DNA from: Sphingomonas sp. DG1-23
GTDB taxonomy: Bacteria > Pseudomonadota > Alphaproteobacteria > Sphingomonadales > Sphingomonadaceae
Length of the DNA stretch: 64,000 nucleotides
Direction: 5' to 3'
Assembly: GCF_030730875.1 (NCBI RefSeq)
Contig: NZ_JAVAMA010000014.1
Location: 1-64,000 of the forward strand
Under the pieces are notes generated by a model. The model did no database searches. It was not told the DNA's origin and saw only the letters and a program-made list of their open reading frames with translations. Shown piece by piece: positions 27,057 to 35,113 of this stretch; the stretch's first letter is position 1; every line of letters begins with the position of its first letter. Made by a program: the position numbers and the translations under genes.

Positions 27057-28217
27057 TCAGCCGGGCCGGGCGGCGCGGCGCGCCATCACCTCGAGATAGG
27101 TGTCGATCACTTTCTGGTTGATCGCATCCCATTGATAGGTTTGCGCTTTGCCGTGGCCCGCGGCGCCTTGCGCCTTGTGGAGTGCGGGATCGGCGACCAG
27201 GCGCGCGATCGCTTCGGCATAGGCGCTCACGTCGCGCGGGGGCACGAGGAAGCCGTCGACTCCATCCTCGATCAGGTCGACCGCGCCGGTCGCGCGCGCG
27301 GCGACGACGGGGACGCCGCAGGCCATCGCTTCGAGCGTGACGTTGCCGAACGTCTCGGTGACGGAAGGATTGAACAGGACGTCCATCGATGCGACCGCGC
27401 GGCCGAGATCGTCGCCTTTCTGGAAGCCGGCGAACGCGGCTTCGGGAACGCGCTCGGCGAACCAGTCGCGCGCGGGGCCGTCGCCGATCACCAGCACGCG
27501 ATGGGGCACGTCGCGGTCGCGCAACGCGGCGCAGACGTCGGCGAAGATGTCGAGGCCCTTTTCGAGCACGAGGCGGCCGAGAAAACCGACGGCGAATTCC
27601 TGATCGGCGATGCCGAGGCTGCGGCGCCATGCGAGGTCGCGGCGGGCGGGAGTGAAGCGGGCATGGTCGACCCCGCGCGACCAGATGCGCACCGGTTTGG
27701 TGACGCCCCATGAACGGATCAGCGCGGCCATGGATTCGCCCGGCGTGACGACCTGATCGACGCGATTGTAGAAACGGGTGAGCCCCTTGATCATCAGCGG
27801 CGCGAGGAAGCCGATGCCGTAATAGGCCGGATAGGTCTCGAAACGGGTGTGGAGCGAGGCGACCGTCGCGATATCATTGTCGCGCGCCCAACTGACCGCG
27901 CGGTGACCGAGGATCTCGGGCGCCGAGACATGGACGAGGTTGGGCTTGAACGCGGCGAGGTCCTCGCGGGTGGTGCGCGGGAGGTGCCACGCGAACTTAT
28001 ACTCGGCGCGGCCGCCGGGGACAGGAAGCGCGGGGACGCTGACGAGGTCGCCGGTCGGCGCAAAGGCCGGGGTGTCGGTGGTCGGCGAATAGACCCGGAG
28101 CGTCACGCCCTGGCTGAGCAGATAGCCGGCGAGCTTGTTGAGCGCCTGGTTCGCGCCGTCACGGACATAATTGTAATTGCCGCTGAACAGCGCGACGCGA
28201 AGGTCGGATGCTTGCAT
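27057..28217 (-). CDS. GT4-family glycosyltransferase
   Basis: The 386-residue GT-B enzyme has the N-terminal glycine-containing loop (ALFSGNYNYVRDGANQALNK near 9-28). The C-terminal donor-binding domain shows VGFLGRLVLEKGLDIFADV and the E-x7-E motif, seen as SVTETFGNVTLEAMACGVPV near residue 290-310. It resembles transferases that act on lipids (MgtA/diacylglycerol or glycosphingolipid types) but the acceptor cannot be assigned. A glycosphingolipid role is attractive because this organism makes sphingolipids (acp-spt at 51.5 kb), yet that is inference. It is divergent from radA. Confidence 0.87.
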   Translation of the reverse strand: MQASDLRVALFSGNYNYVRDGANQALNKLAGYLLSQGVTLRVYSPTTDTPAFAPTGDLVSVPALPVPGGRAEYKFAWHLPRTTREDLAAFKPNLVHVSAPEILGHRAVSWARDNDIATVASLHTRFETYPAYYGIGFLAPLMIKGLTRFYNRVDQVVTPGESMAALIRSWGVTKPVRIWSRGVDHARFTPARRDLAWRRSLGIADQEFAVGFLGRLVLEKGLDIFADVCAALRDRDVPHRVLVIGDGPARDWFAERVPEAAFAGFQKGDDLGRAVASMDVLFNPSVTETFGNVTLEAMACGVPVVAARATGAVDLIEDGVDGFLVPPRDVSAYAEAIARLVADPALHKAQGAAGHGKAQTYQWDAINQKVIDTYLEVMARRAARPG

Positions 28218-28332
28218 CGCGGCGCGATAGCGGGGGGAAGGGAGAGGGGCAAGCTGAGGTAGCGTCTCCCTTCCCTGGAAGGGAGGGGAGCAAGGGCTTG
28301 TTCCCTTCCTGTTCCTGCGCTAGCGTCGCGGC

Positions 28333-29700
28333 ATGGCGAAGCCCAAAAAGCGTTATGTTTGTCAGGCCTGCGGTTCGGTGTCCGCGCAATGGGCGGGGCA
28401 ATGCGCGGATTGCGGCGACTGGAACACTTTGGTCGAGGATGCCGGCGGGGTGGTCACGCCGTTCCAGGCGAAGCATAATCTCCAGTCGGGCGGCCGCGCG
28501 ATCCAGTTGGTCGGGCTCGATACCGACATCGCCTTGCCCGAGCGGACGCCGAGCGGGATTGCCGAGTTCGATCGCGCGCTGGGCGGCGGTTTCGTCGAGG
28601 GCAGCGCGACCCTGATCGGCGGCGATCCCGGAATCGGCAAATCGACTCTCTTGCTCCAGGCGGCGGCGCTGATCGCGCGGCGCGGGCTGCAGGTCGCCTA
28701 TGTCTCGGGCGAGGAGGCGGCGGATCAGGTGCGGCTGCGCGCGCGGCGGCTGGGGCTGGGCGACGCGCCGGTGCAGCTCGCCGCGGCGACTTCGGTGCGC
28801 GACATATTGACGACGCTGGGGCAGGGCCCGGCGCCGGCACTGGTGGTGATCGATTCGATCCAGACCATGCATTCGGACCTGATCGAAGGCGCGCCGGGAA
28901 CGGTGAGTCAGGTGCGGGCGAGCGCGCAGGAACTGATCCGCTTCGCCAAGGAGCGCGGCACGGCGCTGGTGCTGGTCGGGCACGTCACCAAGGACGGCAG
29001 CATCGCCGGACCGCGCGTCCTCGAGCACATGGTCGATACCGTGCTGGCGTTCGAAGGCGAGCGCAGCCACCAATATCGCATCCTGCGCGCGGTCAAGAAC
29101 CGCTTCGGCGGCACCGACGAGATCGGCGTGTTCGCGATGCAGGCCGAGGGGCTGAGCGAAGTCGGCAATCCCTCGTCGCTGTTCCTCACCCATCGCGACG
29201 AGAATATGAGCGGGACGATCGTCTTCCCCGCGCTCGAGGGGACGCGGCCGGTGCTGGTCGAGGTACAGGCGCTGACCGTGCGGCTGGCGAGCGGGGCGAC
29301 GCCGCGGCGCGCGGTGGTCGGCTGGGACAGCGGACGGCTGGCGATGATCCTCGCAGTGCTCGAGGCGCGCTGCGGGATGAGCTTCTCGTCGTGCGAAGTC
29401 TATCTCAACGTCTCGGGCGGGTATCGGGTACAGGACCCCGCCGCGGATCTCGCCGTGGCGGCGGCATTGGTGTCGGCGCTCGCCGAGCGGCCGATGCCCG
29501 CCGATGCGATCGCGTTCGGCGAGGTCGCGCTGTCGGGCGAGATCCGGCCGGTGGCGCATGGCGCATTGCGGTGTCGCGAGGCGGCGAAACTCGGGTTCGG
29601 GCGTGCGCTGGCACCGGCGGCGCAGGCCGATACCGGCGGGTTGCAGCTGGCGGGTTTCAAGTCGCTCGGGGCGTTCGTCGATCATCTGCTGGGTCGGTGA
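28333..29700 (+). CDS. radA: DNA repair protein RadA
   Basis: RadA is a RecA-like branch-migration ATPase. The 455-residue protein starts with a C4 zinc finger (YVCQACGSVSAQWAGQCADC, residues 9-28). Walker A is GGDPGIGKST near 96, the RadA-specific KNRFGGTDEIGVF motif is near 256, and a Lon-protease-like C-terminal domain starts around 290 (ASGATPRRAVVGWDSGRLA). Length is normal. A strong hairpin at 29780-29820 follows. In many alphaproteobacteria cvpA lies directly downstream; here cvpA is 4.4 kb away with unrelated genes between. Confidence 0.97.
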   Translation: MAKPKKRYVCQACGSVSAQWAGQCADCGDWNTLVEDAGGVVTPFQAKHNLQSGGRAIQLVGLDTDIALPERTPSGIAEFDRALGGGFVEGSATLIGGDPGIGKSTLLLQAAALIARRGLQVAYVSGEEAADQVRLRARRLGLGDAPVQLAAATSVRDILTTLGQGPAPALVVIDSIQTMHSDLIEGAPGTVSQVRASAQELIRFAKERGTALVLVGHVTKDGSIAGPRVLEHMVDTVLAFEGERSHQYRILRAVKNRFGGTDEIGVFAMQAEGLSEVGNPSSLFLTHRDENMSGTIVFPALEGTRPVLVEVQALTVRLASGATPRRAVVGWDSGRLAMILAVLEARCGMSFSSCEVYLNVSGGYRVQDPAADLAVAAALVSALAERPMPADAIAFGEVALSGEIRPVAHGALRCREAAKLGFGRALAPAAQADTGGLQLAGFKSLGAFVDHLLGR

Positions 29701-30093
29701 AGTCGGCCCTAAGCATATTTGCAATTTGTTTCGATGCGCATCCTGTGCATGAATGCAGGTGCCGGGGGTGGACTCGGCACCGGAGCGGCTTGGATCCCTC
29801 TTCGCCGCTCCGGTTGATTTTGGGCAAGCGCGTCAGGTCCCCCGTTCCCGGATCCTCTTCCAAAATTGGATTTCGTCTGGGATAGACTTGTCGATGGGAG
29901 ATCCTCTCCACCGCTGCGCCCGGGGCCGGAGGCCCTGCTTTCGTCCCGGTCGCGTCGCAACGCGCGGCCACACAGGTCGCGCAAGAAAGTCGCGCGATGA
30001 TTCGCGTTTCGGCAAACTTGGTCAATTTAGCGGTGCGGGCAGGGTCGCGTGCAAGGGCTACCAATTCGGCGCGCTGCATCGCAAGATGGCGGC
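29701..30093. other. 393-bp non-coding interval between radA and the lipocalin gene
   Basis: Apart from the terminator-like hairpin at 29780-29820, I find no gene, tRNA or clear promoter. Possible frames (for example 29753-30097) lack a ribosome binding site and family-like composition. The second half is moderately AT-rich near 29997-30035 and probably contains the lipocalin promoter. Confidence 0.5.
29780..29820 (+). terminator. Probable radA terminator
   Basis: CCGGAGCGGC and GCCGCTCCGG form a perfect 10-bp stem around a 14-nt loop, followed by TTGATTTT. It lies 80 bp past the radA stop. Confidence 0.7.
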
Positions 30094-30657
30094 ATGAAGC
30101 AATCGACTGCGATCACGATCGCCACCGGCGCTGCCGTCGCGGCCCTCAGCGGACTGCTCCTGTATTCGCGCGCGACGCGACCGCCGGTGATCAACCCCAA
30201 GGTGCCCGAGCCTGCCAGATCCGTTGAACTCGCGCGCTATCTCGGCACATGGTTCGAGCTGGCACGGCACGAGAATCGCTTCCAGAAGGGGCTCGACGCC
30301 GTGACCGCCGACTATGGGCTGGACGCGGACGGGCGGATCCGCATCGTCAACAGCGGCAGCCAGAACGGGCCGCAGGGCGCGCGCAGTTCGATCGAGGGCC
30401 GGGCGATCGTCGCGGACGAGGCGACCAACGCCAAGCTCAAGGTGTCGTTCTTCGGGCCGCTCTACACCGGCGACTATTGGGTGCTCGATCATGGCGAGGA
30501 ATATGACTGGTCGATCGTCGGCGAGCCGGGCGGACGCTATCTCTGGCTGCTGAGCCGCGATGCCAGGCCTGCGCCCGCGATATTGGAGGCATTGCTCCGG
30601 CGCGTGGAGGCGCTGGGCTATGACCGCTGGGCGCTGCGGATCACGCGGCAGGTCTGA
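30094..30657 (+). CDS. Lipocalin family protein (Blc-like)
   Basis: The 187-residue protein has an N-terminal hydrophobic anchor or signal (residues 5-25, no lipobox Cys). The lipocalin signature is near residue 47: ARYLGTWFELARHENRFQKG (the G-x-W motif). Further conserved strands are VTADYGLDADGRIRIVNSG, the LKVSFFGPLYTGDYWVLDHG segment and YLWLLSRDARP. Blc-type lipocalins bind fatty acids or lysophospholipids at the envelope. The E. coli protein is a lipoprotein, whereas this one is probably held by its N-terminal helix. I chose ATG 30094; an upstream frame start at 30049 lacks support. Confidence 0.9.
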   Translation: MKQSTAITIATGAAVAALSGLLLYSRATRPPVINPKVPEPARSVELARYLGTWFELARHENRFQKGLDAVTADYGLDADGRIRIVNSGSQNGPQGARSSIEGRAIVADEATNAKLKVSFFGPLYTGDYWVLDHGEEYDWSIVGEPGGRYLWLLSRDARPAPAILEALLRRVEALGYDRWALRITRQV

Positions 30658-30700
30658 GCGGAGTTCGGGCAAGGCGCGACCTTGGCATGGGCCGGGACGT

Positions 30701-31369
30701 TCAGGGGACGGTGAAATAGGCCGGAATCTCATAGTTGGAGAGCTTCGCCATCGTGACGCCGAGCTCGGCGCAGATCGCGTCTGCCGCGCGCGTGGCGCCT
30801 TCGACCATGCCATAATCGTCGAATACGACCAGCCCGCCGCGGACCATGTGCGGAAGAAGCCTCTGCAGAACGAAAGCCGTCGGTTCGTAGACGTCGAGGT
30901 CGAGATGCAGGAGCGCGATCTTGAGCGCCGGCTTGCTTTCCAGAAAAGCCGGCAGGGTCTCGAAGATATTCCCTTCGACCAGGCTGATATTGTCGAACCG
31001 CTTCTCGGCGATGAGCGCCGTCAGGTCATCCCGGGAGATGCCCGGCCCGCCTGCCGTCTCGAAGCGCTCGATGAATTCTCTATCCTCCGTGCCGGCGACT
31101 TCGTCGCGCGGAAAGGCGCCGAAGGCGTCGAACCCGATCAATGGCCGGCTATGGGGATTTTCGAGGATGTTGCGGAAAGTGGCGAAGCGCATGAGCGACG
31201 CGCCCTTGTAGACGCCCATTTCGACCACTGCCCCGGGCAGGTGGGTAATTTTCCGGTAGAGCTCGTAATGCGCCAGCAGCTTCGCCATGCGGGATGGGTG
31301 GCTGCGCAGATAGAAGCTGTTTTCGGCCTCATACGCATCCACCGTGGAATCAGGGACATAATGCGGCAC
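30701..31369 (-). CDS. TylF/MycF-type O-methyltransferase
   Basis: The 222-residue protein contains the TylF-type SAM-binding elements GAVVEMGVYKGASLMRFA near residues 46-63, GFDAFGAFP near 80 and IALLHLDLDVYEPT near 155-168 (metal-binding acidic residues of this family). VVFDDYG follows near 190. Such enzymes methylate sugar hydroxyls on macrolides, glycans or related molecules. The gene lies downstream of a large RTX-like protein on the same strand (109-bp gap), both inside an interval absent from the usual radA-cvpA order. The sugar target is unknown. Confidence 0.87.
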   Translation of the reverse strand: MPHYVPDSTVDAYEAENSFYLRSHPSRMAKLLAHYELYRKITHLPGAVVEMGVYKGASLMRFATFRNILENPHSRPLIGFDAFGAFPRDEVAGTEDREFIERFETAGGPGISRDDLTALIAEKRFDNISLVEGNIFETLPAFLESKPALKIALLHLDLDVYEPTAFVLQRLLPHMVRGGLVVFDDYGMVEGATRAADAICAELGVTMAKLSNYEIPAYFTVP

Positions 31370-31478
31370 GGTGATCTTCCTTCGCTTCGGGCTGGGGCTT
31401 GCGAGAGCGGGCGATAGAATGACCGGCGCACGGACGCCAGCGCTCGCTGCACCTGCGATAGGTCCCCGGGCAGCGGGA

Positions 31479-33806
31479 CTAGACTATCCAGAAGTCGCCG
31501 GCGCCTATCGCGGGGGCGCCGCTCAGCGTCGCGAATTGCACGGCTGCGGCTCCGCCCACGCCATCGACGTCGAACAGCAGCTGGCCGGTGGCGGTGTCGT
31601 AGATGATCCGGTCATCGGCCTCCGTCGCGGCTACCCCGGTGTTGAATGCGCCGGCGGCCAGCCTGCCTGCGGCAAGGCCGGGGAAAAACGCGCGGTCGAT
31701 GTGGATCAGGTCGTCGGCGGCGTTGAAGTCGGCGATCGTGTCGACGTTGCCGGCACCCGGTGCGGCCCTGAACTCGAAAGTATCCGCCCCGCTTCCGCCG
31801 ATCAGGGTGTCGTTGCCGCCATAGCCCCACAAGACGTCGTTTCCGGCTCCGCCGTCGAGCACGTTCGCCCCGGCATTCCCGACCAGAGTGTTGTCGATCG
31901 CATTGCCGGTCAGGTCGATGGCAGCGGTCGTCAGGGAGCCGGAGGTCCTCAGATATTCCACCGACAGATCCGCTGCGATGGCATAGCTGATCGTAGTGAC
32001 GATGGAGTCGTACCCCTGGCCGTCGGCTTCGTGCACGACGTCGCCGGCATTTTCGACATAATAGGTGTCGTTGCCGAAGAAGCCCCACAGGTGATCCGCG
32101 CCAAGCCCGCCATTGAGCACGTTGTGGGAGTTGTTGCCTTCCAGCGTGTTCGCCAGCTCGTTGCCGGTGAGATCGATCCCCTGATCGGTGCTTGTCGGTT
32201 TGAAATATTTCAGGATCTCGATCGACCAGCCCGACCGCAGCGTGTAGCTGCGGGTTGCGAGGATCGTGTCGGTACCCTCGCCAGCGACCTCGTGGACCGT
32301 CTCGTCGTCAGCTTGCAGGCCGTTGCCGAACAGGAAATAGGTGTCGTCGCCGGCAAAACCCCACAGATGATCCGCACCGAGTCGACCGTCGAGCCTGTTC
32401 GCCCCGGCGTTGCCCTCCAGCGTGTTGTCACCATTGTTGCCGGTCAGGTCGATGGCATCGGTTCCTGCTCGGTCGGAAGTCTTCAGGACTTCCACTCCCT
32501 GGGAGTTGCGATCGGCCAGCGAGTAACTGACGGTGGTGATGACCGTGTCGTAACCCTCGCCCGCCACCTCGCGCACGAGATCGCCGGCATTGTCGACATA
32601 ATAGGTGTCGTCGCCGCCATAGCCCCACAGATTGTCGGCGCCGCCCTTGCCGTCGAGCACGTTGGCCGCGGCATTGCCGACCAGCGCCTGGGCCAGCTCG
32701 TTGCCGGTCAGGTTGATGACGCCGGTCGTCGAGGAGCCGTACGTTCTCAGAAATTCCACCGACACGCCCGCGGCCAGCGTGTAGCTCACGTTGGTATAGG
32801 CCGTGTCGGTGCCCTCGTCGGCGGCTTCGACGATCACGTCGCCCGCATTGTCGATATGGTAGCCGTCGTCGCCGGCATATCCCCACATGGTGTCGGCGCC
32901 GCCTCTGCCGTTGAGCATGTTCGCTCCGGCATTGCCGTAGAGTGTCTGGGCCAGCTCGTTGCCGGTCAGGTCGACGACTGCGGTCGCCGAGGAGTCGTAT
33001 GTCCTCAGGAATTCCACGGACGCGCCCGCAGTCAGCGCGTAGCTCACGCTGGTATATGCCGTGTCGCTGCCTTCGCCGACGGCCTCGACGATTTTGTCGC
33101 CCGCATTGTCGATGTGATAGCTGTCATCGCCGCCATAGCCCCACATGATGTCGGCGCCGCCCTTGCCGTCGAGCACGTTCGCCGCGGCATTGCCGACCAG
33201 CGTCTGGGCCAGCGCGTTGCCAGTCAGGTTGATGGCGGCCGTCGTCGAGGAGCCGTATGTCCTGAGGAGGTCGACCGACACGCCCTCGGCCAGCGTGTAG
33301 CTGACATGGGTGTACGCCGTGTCATAGCCCTCGCCGACGGCCTCGACGATCAGGTCGCCTGCATTGTCGATATGATAGCTGTCGTCGCCGCCATAGCCCC
33401 ACATGGTGTCGGCGCCGCCTTTGCCGTCGAGCATATTCGCCGCGGCATTGCCGACCAGCGTCTGGGCCAGTGCGTTGCCGGTCAGGTTGATGGCGGCGGT
33501 GGTCGAGGAGCCGTATGTCCTCAGGAGGTCCACCGAGACGCCGGCGGCCAGCGTGTAGCTGACACGGGTGTATGCCGTGTCATAGCCTTCGCCGGCGATT
33601 TCGACGATCATGTCGCCTGCACTGTCGATATGGTAGGTGTCGTCGCCCAGACCGCCCGACATCGTGTCCGCGCCCGTGCCGCCATCGAGCGAATCGCCGC
33701 CGCCCAGGCCATTGAGCGTGTCGTCCCCGCCCAGCCCGGTGATGGTGTCGGGGTCTATGGTGCCGTCGAGAGTCTCAGCGCTTTCCGTGCCGGTAATCAC
33801 AGCCAT
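31479..33806 (-). CDS. Large RTX-like calcium-binding repeat protein, probably type I secreted
   Basis: The 775-residue protein has no signal peptide. It starts with glycine/aspartate repeats (GLGGDDTLNGLGGGDSLDGG). Seven long units of about 86 residues follow, each made of a GGADTMWGYGGDDSYHIDNA core and a spacer with EGYDTAYTHVSYTLAEGVSV. A final GGNDTLIGGSGADTFEF motif precedes a C-terminal block of about 110 residues typical of type I secretion targeting. Calcium probably folds the repeats after export. No enzyme domain is present, so it may be an adhesin or surface-layer-like protein. No type I secretion genes lie in the window. The next gene downstream is a TylF-type methyltransferase. 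Confidence 0.85.
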   Translation of the reverse strand: MAVITGTESAETLDGTIDPDTITGLGGDDTLNGLGGGDSLDGGTGADTMSGGLGDDTYHIDSAGDMIVEIAGEGYDTAYTRVSYTLAAGVSVDLLRTYGSSTTAAINLTGNALAQTLVGNAAANMLDGKGGADTMWGYGGDDSYHIDNAGDLIVEAVGEGYDTAYTHVSYTLAEGVSVDLLRTYGSSTTAAINLTGNALAQTLVGNAAANVLDGKGGADIMWGYGGDDSYHIDNAGDKIVEAVGEGSDTAYTSVSYALTAGASVEFLRTYDSSATAVVDLTGNELAQTLYGNAGANMLNGRGGADTMWGYAGDDGYHIDNAGDVIVEAADEGTDTAYTNVSYTLAAGVSVEFLRTYGSSTTGVINLTGNELAQALVGNAAANVLDGKGGADNLWGYGGDDTYYVDNAGDLVREVAGEGYDTVITTVSYSLADRNSQGVEVLKTSDRAGTDAIDLTGNNGDNTLEGNAGANRLDGRLGADHLWGFAGDDTYFLFGNGLQADDETVHEVAGEGTDTILATRSYTLRSGWSIEILKYFKPTSTDQGIDLTGNELANTLEGNNSHNVLNGGLGADHLWGFFGNDTYYVENAGDVVHEADGQGYDSIVTTISYAIAADLSVEYLRTSGSLTTAAIDLTGNAIDNTLVGNAGANVLDGGAGNDVLWGYGGNDTLIGGSGADTFEFRAAPGAGNVDTIADFNAADDLIHIDRAFFPGLAAGRLAAGAFNTGVAATEADDRIIYDTATGQLLFDVDGVGGAAAVQFATLSGAPAIGAGDFWIV
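32577..33640 (-). repeat. 258-bp tandem repeats within the RTX-like gene
   Basis: The marker ATAGCCCCACA (or ATATCCCCACA) recurs at about 32619, 32877, 33135 and 33393, exactly 258 bp apart. Units are highly similar at DNA level, while the units nearer the 3' end of the gene (below 32577) have diverged and vary in length. This indicates recent in-frame duplication and possible copy-number variation. Confidence 0.85.
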
Positions 33807-34062
33807 TCGACCACTCCATCAACAAGCTGGCACCATCTTGCGCGAAATCGGAAATCCGTTCCTGCTCCAGAGGCGTTCCCACTATGATTGACCTCGGCAT
33901 GGCTCGTCAACGTATTGACCTTGCATCCAATTGATCCTGCAACGGGATCTGCTCCGTATTGCCGGAGCTATCGGTAGGACGCCGGCAATGCGGGATTGCG
34001 GACATGGTCCCTTCCGCAGGAGCGGACGGCCGCCTATCAGGACCGCGGGAGGGACGCGTTTC
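33807..34062. other. Intergenic region between the RTX-like gene and cvpA
   Basis: This 256-bp divergent region must hold promoters for both genes. It has AT-richer patches around 33830-33920. I could not define convincing -35/-10 boxes or an operator. Confidence 0.4.
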
Positions 34063-34614
34063 ATGGCTTTGACGGGACTCGATATCGCCGTGCTGCTCGC
34101 AATCGGCGGGGCGGCGGTGCTCGGATTCATCCGCGGCTTCGTGACCGAGGTGCTCGCTTTGGGCACCTGGCTCGTGGTGGTGCTGGTGCTCAAGCTGTTC
34201 CACAGCCCGCTCGCCGAGTTCATGGCGTCGATGGTGGGGACGGCGCAGGGCGGGGCGGTGCTCGCCTTCGCGATCCTTGCGGGGGTGACCTATCTCGGCG
34301 GGCGGCTGATCGCCAACACGATCGGCTCGCGAATGCGCGAGAGCTTTTTGGGGCCGATCGACCGCGCGCTGGGGTTCGGATTCGGGGCGTTGAAGGGGCT
34401 GGTGCTGGTGAGCATCGGCTTCCTGCTGCTGGTGCTGGTGTTCGACACGGTCGGCGGCGGGCCCGACGGGCGGCCCGACTGGATCACGCGTTCGACCACT
34501 TATCCGCTGCTCGACAAATCGAGTGCCACGGTGGCCGATTTCGTCGACCGGCGGCGCAAGGGCGAGCCGGTGTTCGGTGGGAACGAGGCCGAGGCCAAGG
34601 GAAACGTGAACTAA
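34063..34614 (+). CDS. CvpA-family membrane protein
   Basis: The 183-residue protein has the CvpA layout: four hydrophobic helices in the first 130 residues (for example LDIAVLLAIGGAAVLGFIRG at 5-24) and the diagnostic GFIRGFVTEVLALGTWL stretch. A charged C-terminal tail comes last. CvpA proteins support colicin V production and envelope stability; their molecular role is not settled. The ATG at 34063 follows GGGAGGG. Upstream frame extensions to 33931 lack a binding site. It is followed 73 bp later by an Fe-S scaffold-like gene in the same direction. Confidence 0.92.
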   Translation: MALTGLDIAVLLAIGGAAVLGFIRGFVTEVLALGTWLVVVLVLKLFHSPLAEFMASMVGTAQGGAVLAFAILAGVTYLGGRLIANTIGSRMRESFLGPIDRALGFGFGALKGLVLVSIGFLLLVLVFDTVGGGPDGRPDWITRSTTYPLLDKSSATVADFVDRRRKGEPVFGGNEAEAKGNVN

Positions 34615-34687
34615 AGTCCTCACTCGCTTCGCTAGGCGGATTAAAAGGGTCGCATCCCGCGCCCTGGCCCCCTAAGTCGAGAGCGGA

Positions 34688-35113
34688 ATGAACGCGCCCC
34701 TGTACAATAGCCAAATCCTCCGGCTCGCCGCCGAGATCCCCTTTCACGAGCGGCTGGCCGATCCCGGCGCGAGCGTCGAAAAACGCTCGCCGGTGTGCGG
34801 AAGCCGGGTGACGGTCGATATCGGCCTCGATGCGGAGGGGCGCGTCGCGGCGGTGGGAATGCTGGTGCGGGCCTGTGCGCTGGGCCAGGCTTCGGCCTCG
34901 CTGATGGGCGCGCATGTCGTCGGGCGGAGTGCGGACGAACTCGCCGCGGCGCGCGACCAATTGACCGCGTGGCTGGCGGGGGAGCGCGATGTGCCCCCCG
35001 ATTGGCCGGGAATGGAGATCTTCAGGCCGGCGCTCGAGCATCGCGGGCGCCATGCCTCGATCCGTCTCGCCTTCGAGGCGGCGGCTGAGGCCGCGGCAGA
35101 GGCACAGCGCTGA
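34688..35113 (+). CDS. NifU/IscU-like iron-sulfur cluster assembly scaffold protein
   Basis: The 141-residue protein has the NifU-N fold pattern with KRSPVCGSRVTVDI (first Cys near residue 37) and VRACALGQASASLM (second Cys near 62). The third Cys usually found near the end of IscU/SufU-type scaffolds is missing; the equivalent region reads EHRGRHASIRLAFEA. It may therefore handle clusters differently or belong to an alphaproteobacterial subfamily without that ligand. Its stop shares a base with the start of the antiporter gene (TGATG), so the two are translationally coupled. Confidence 0.85.
   Translation: MNAPLYNSQILRLAAEIPFHERLADPGASVEKRSPVCGSRVTVDIGLDAEGRVAAVGMLVRACALGQASASLMGAHVVGRSADELAAARDQLTAWLAGERDVPPDWPGMEIFRPALEHRGRHASIRLAFEAAAEAAAEAQR

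Noticed and set aside
28159..29724. 521-residue minus-strand open frame
   Set aside because: Antisense to radA; composition typical of a shadow frame.
29753..30097. 114-residue plus-strand frame between radA and the lipocalin gene
   Set aside because: It runs through the terminator hairpin, lacks a binding site and shows no coding-like pattern.
32577..33640. Direct repeats considered as a CRISPR array
   Set aside because: Units are 258 bp, in frame, inside a coding gene and have no unique spacers, so they are protein repeats.
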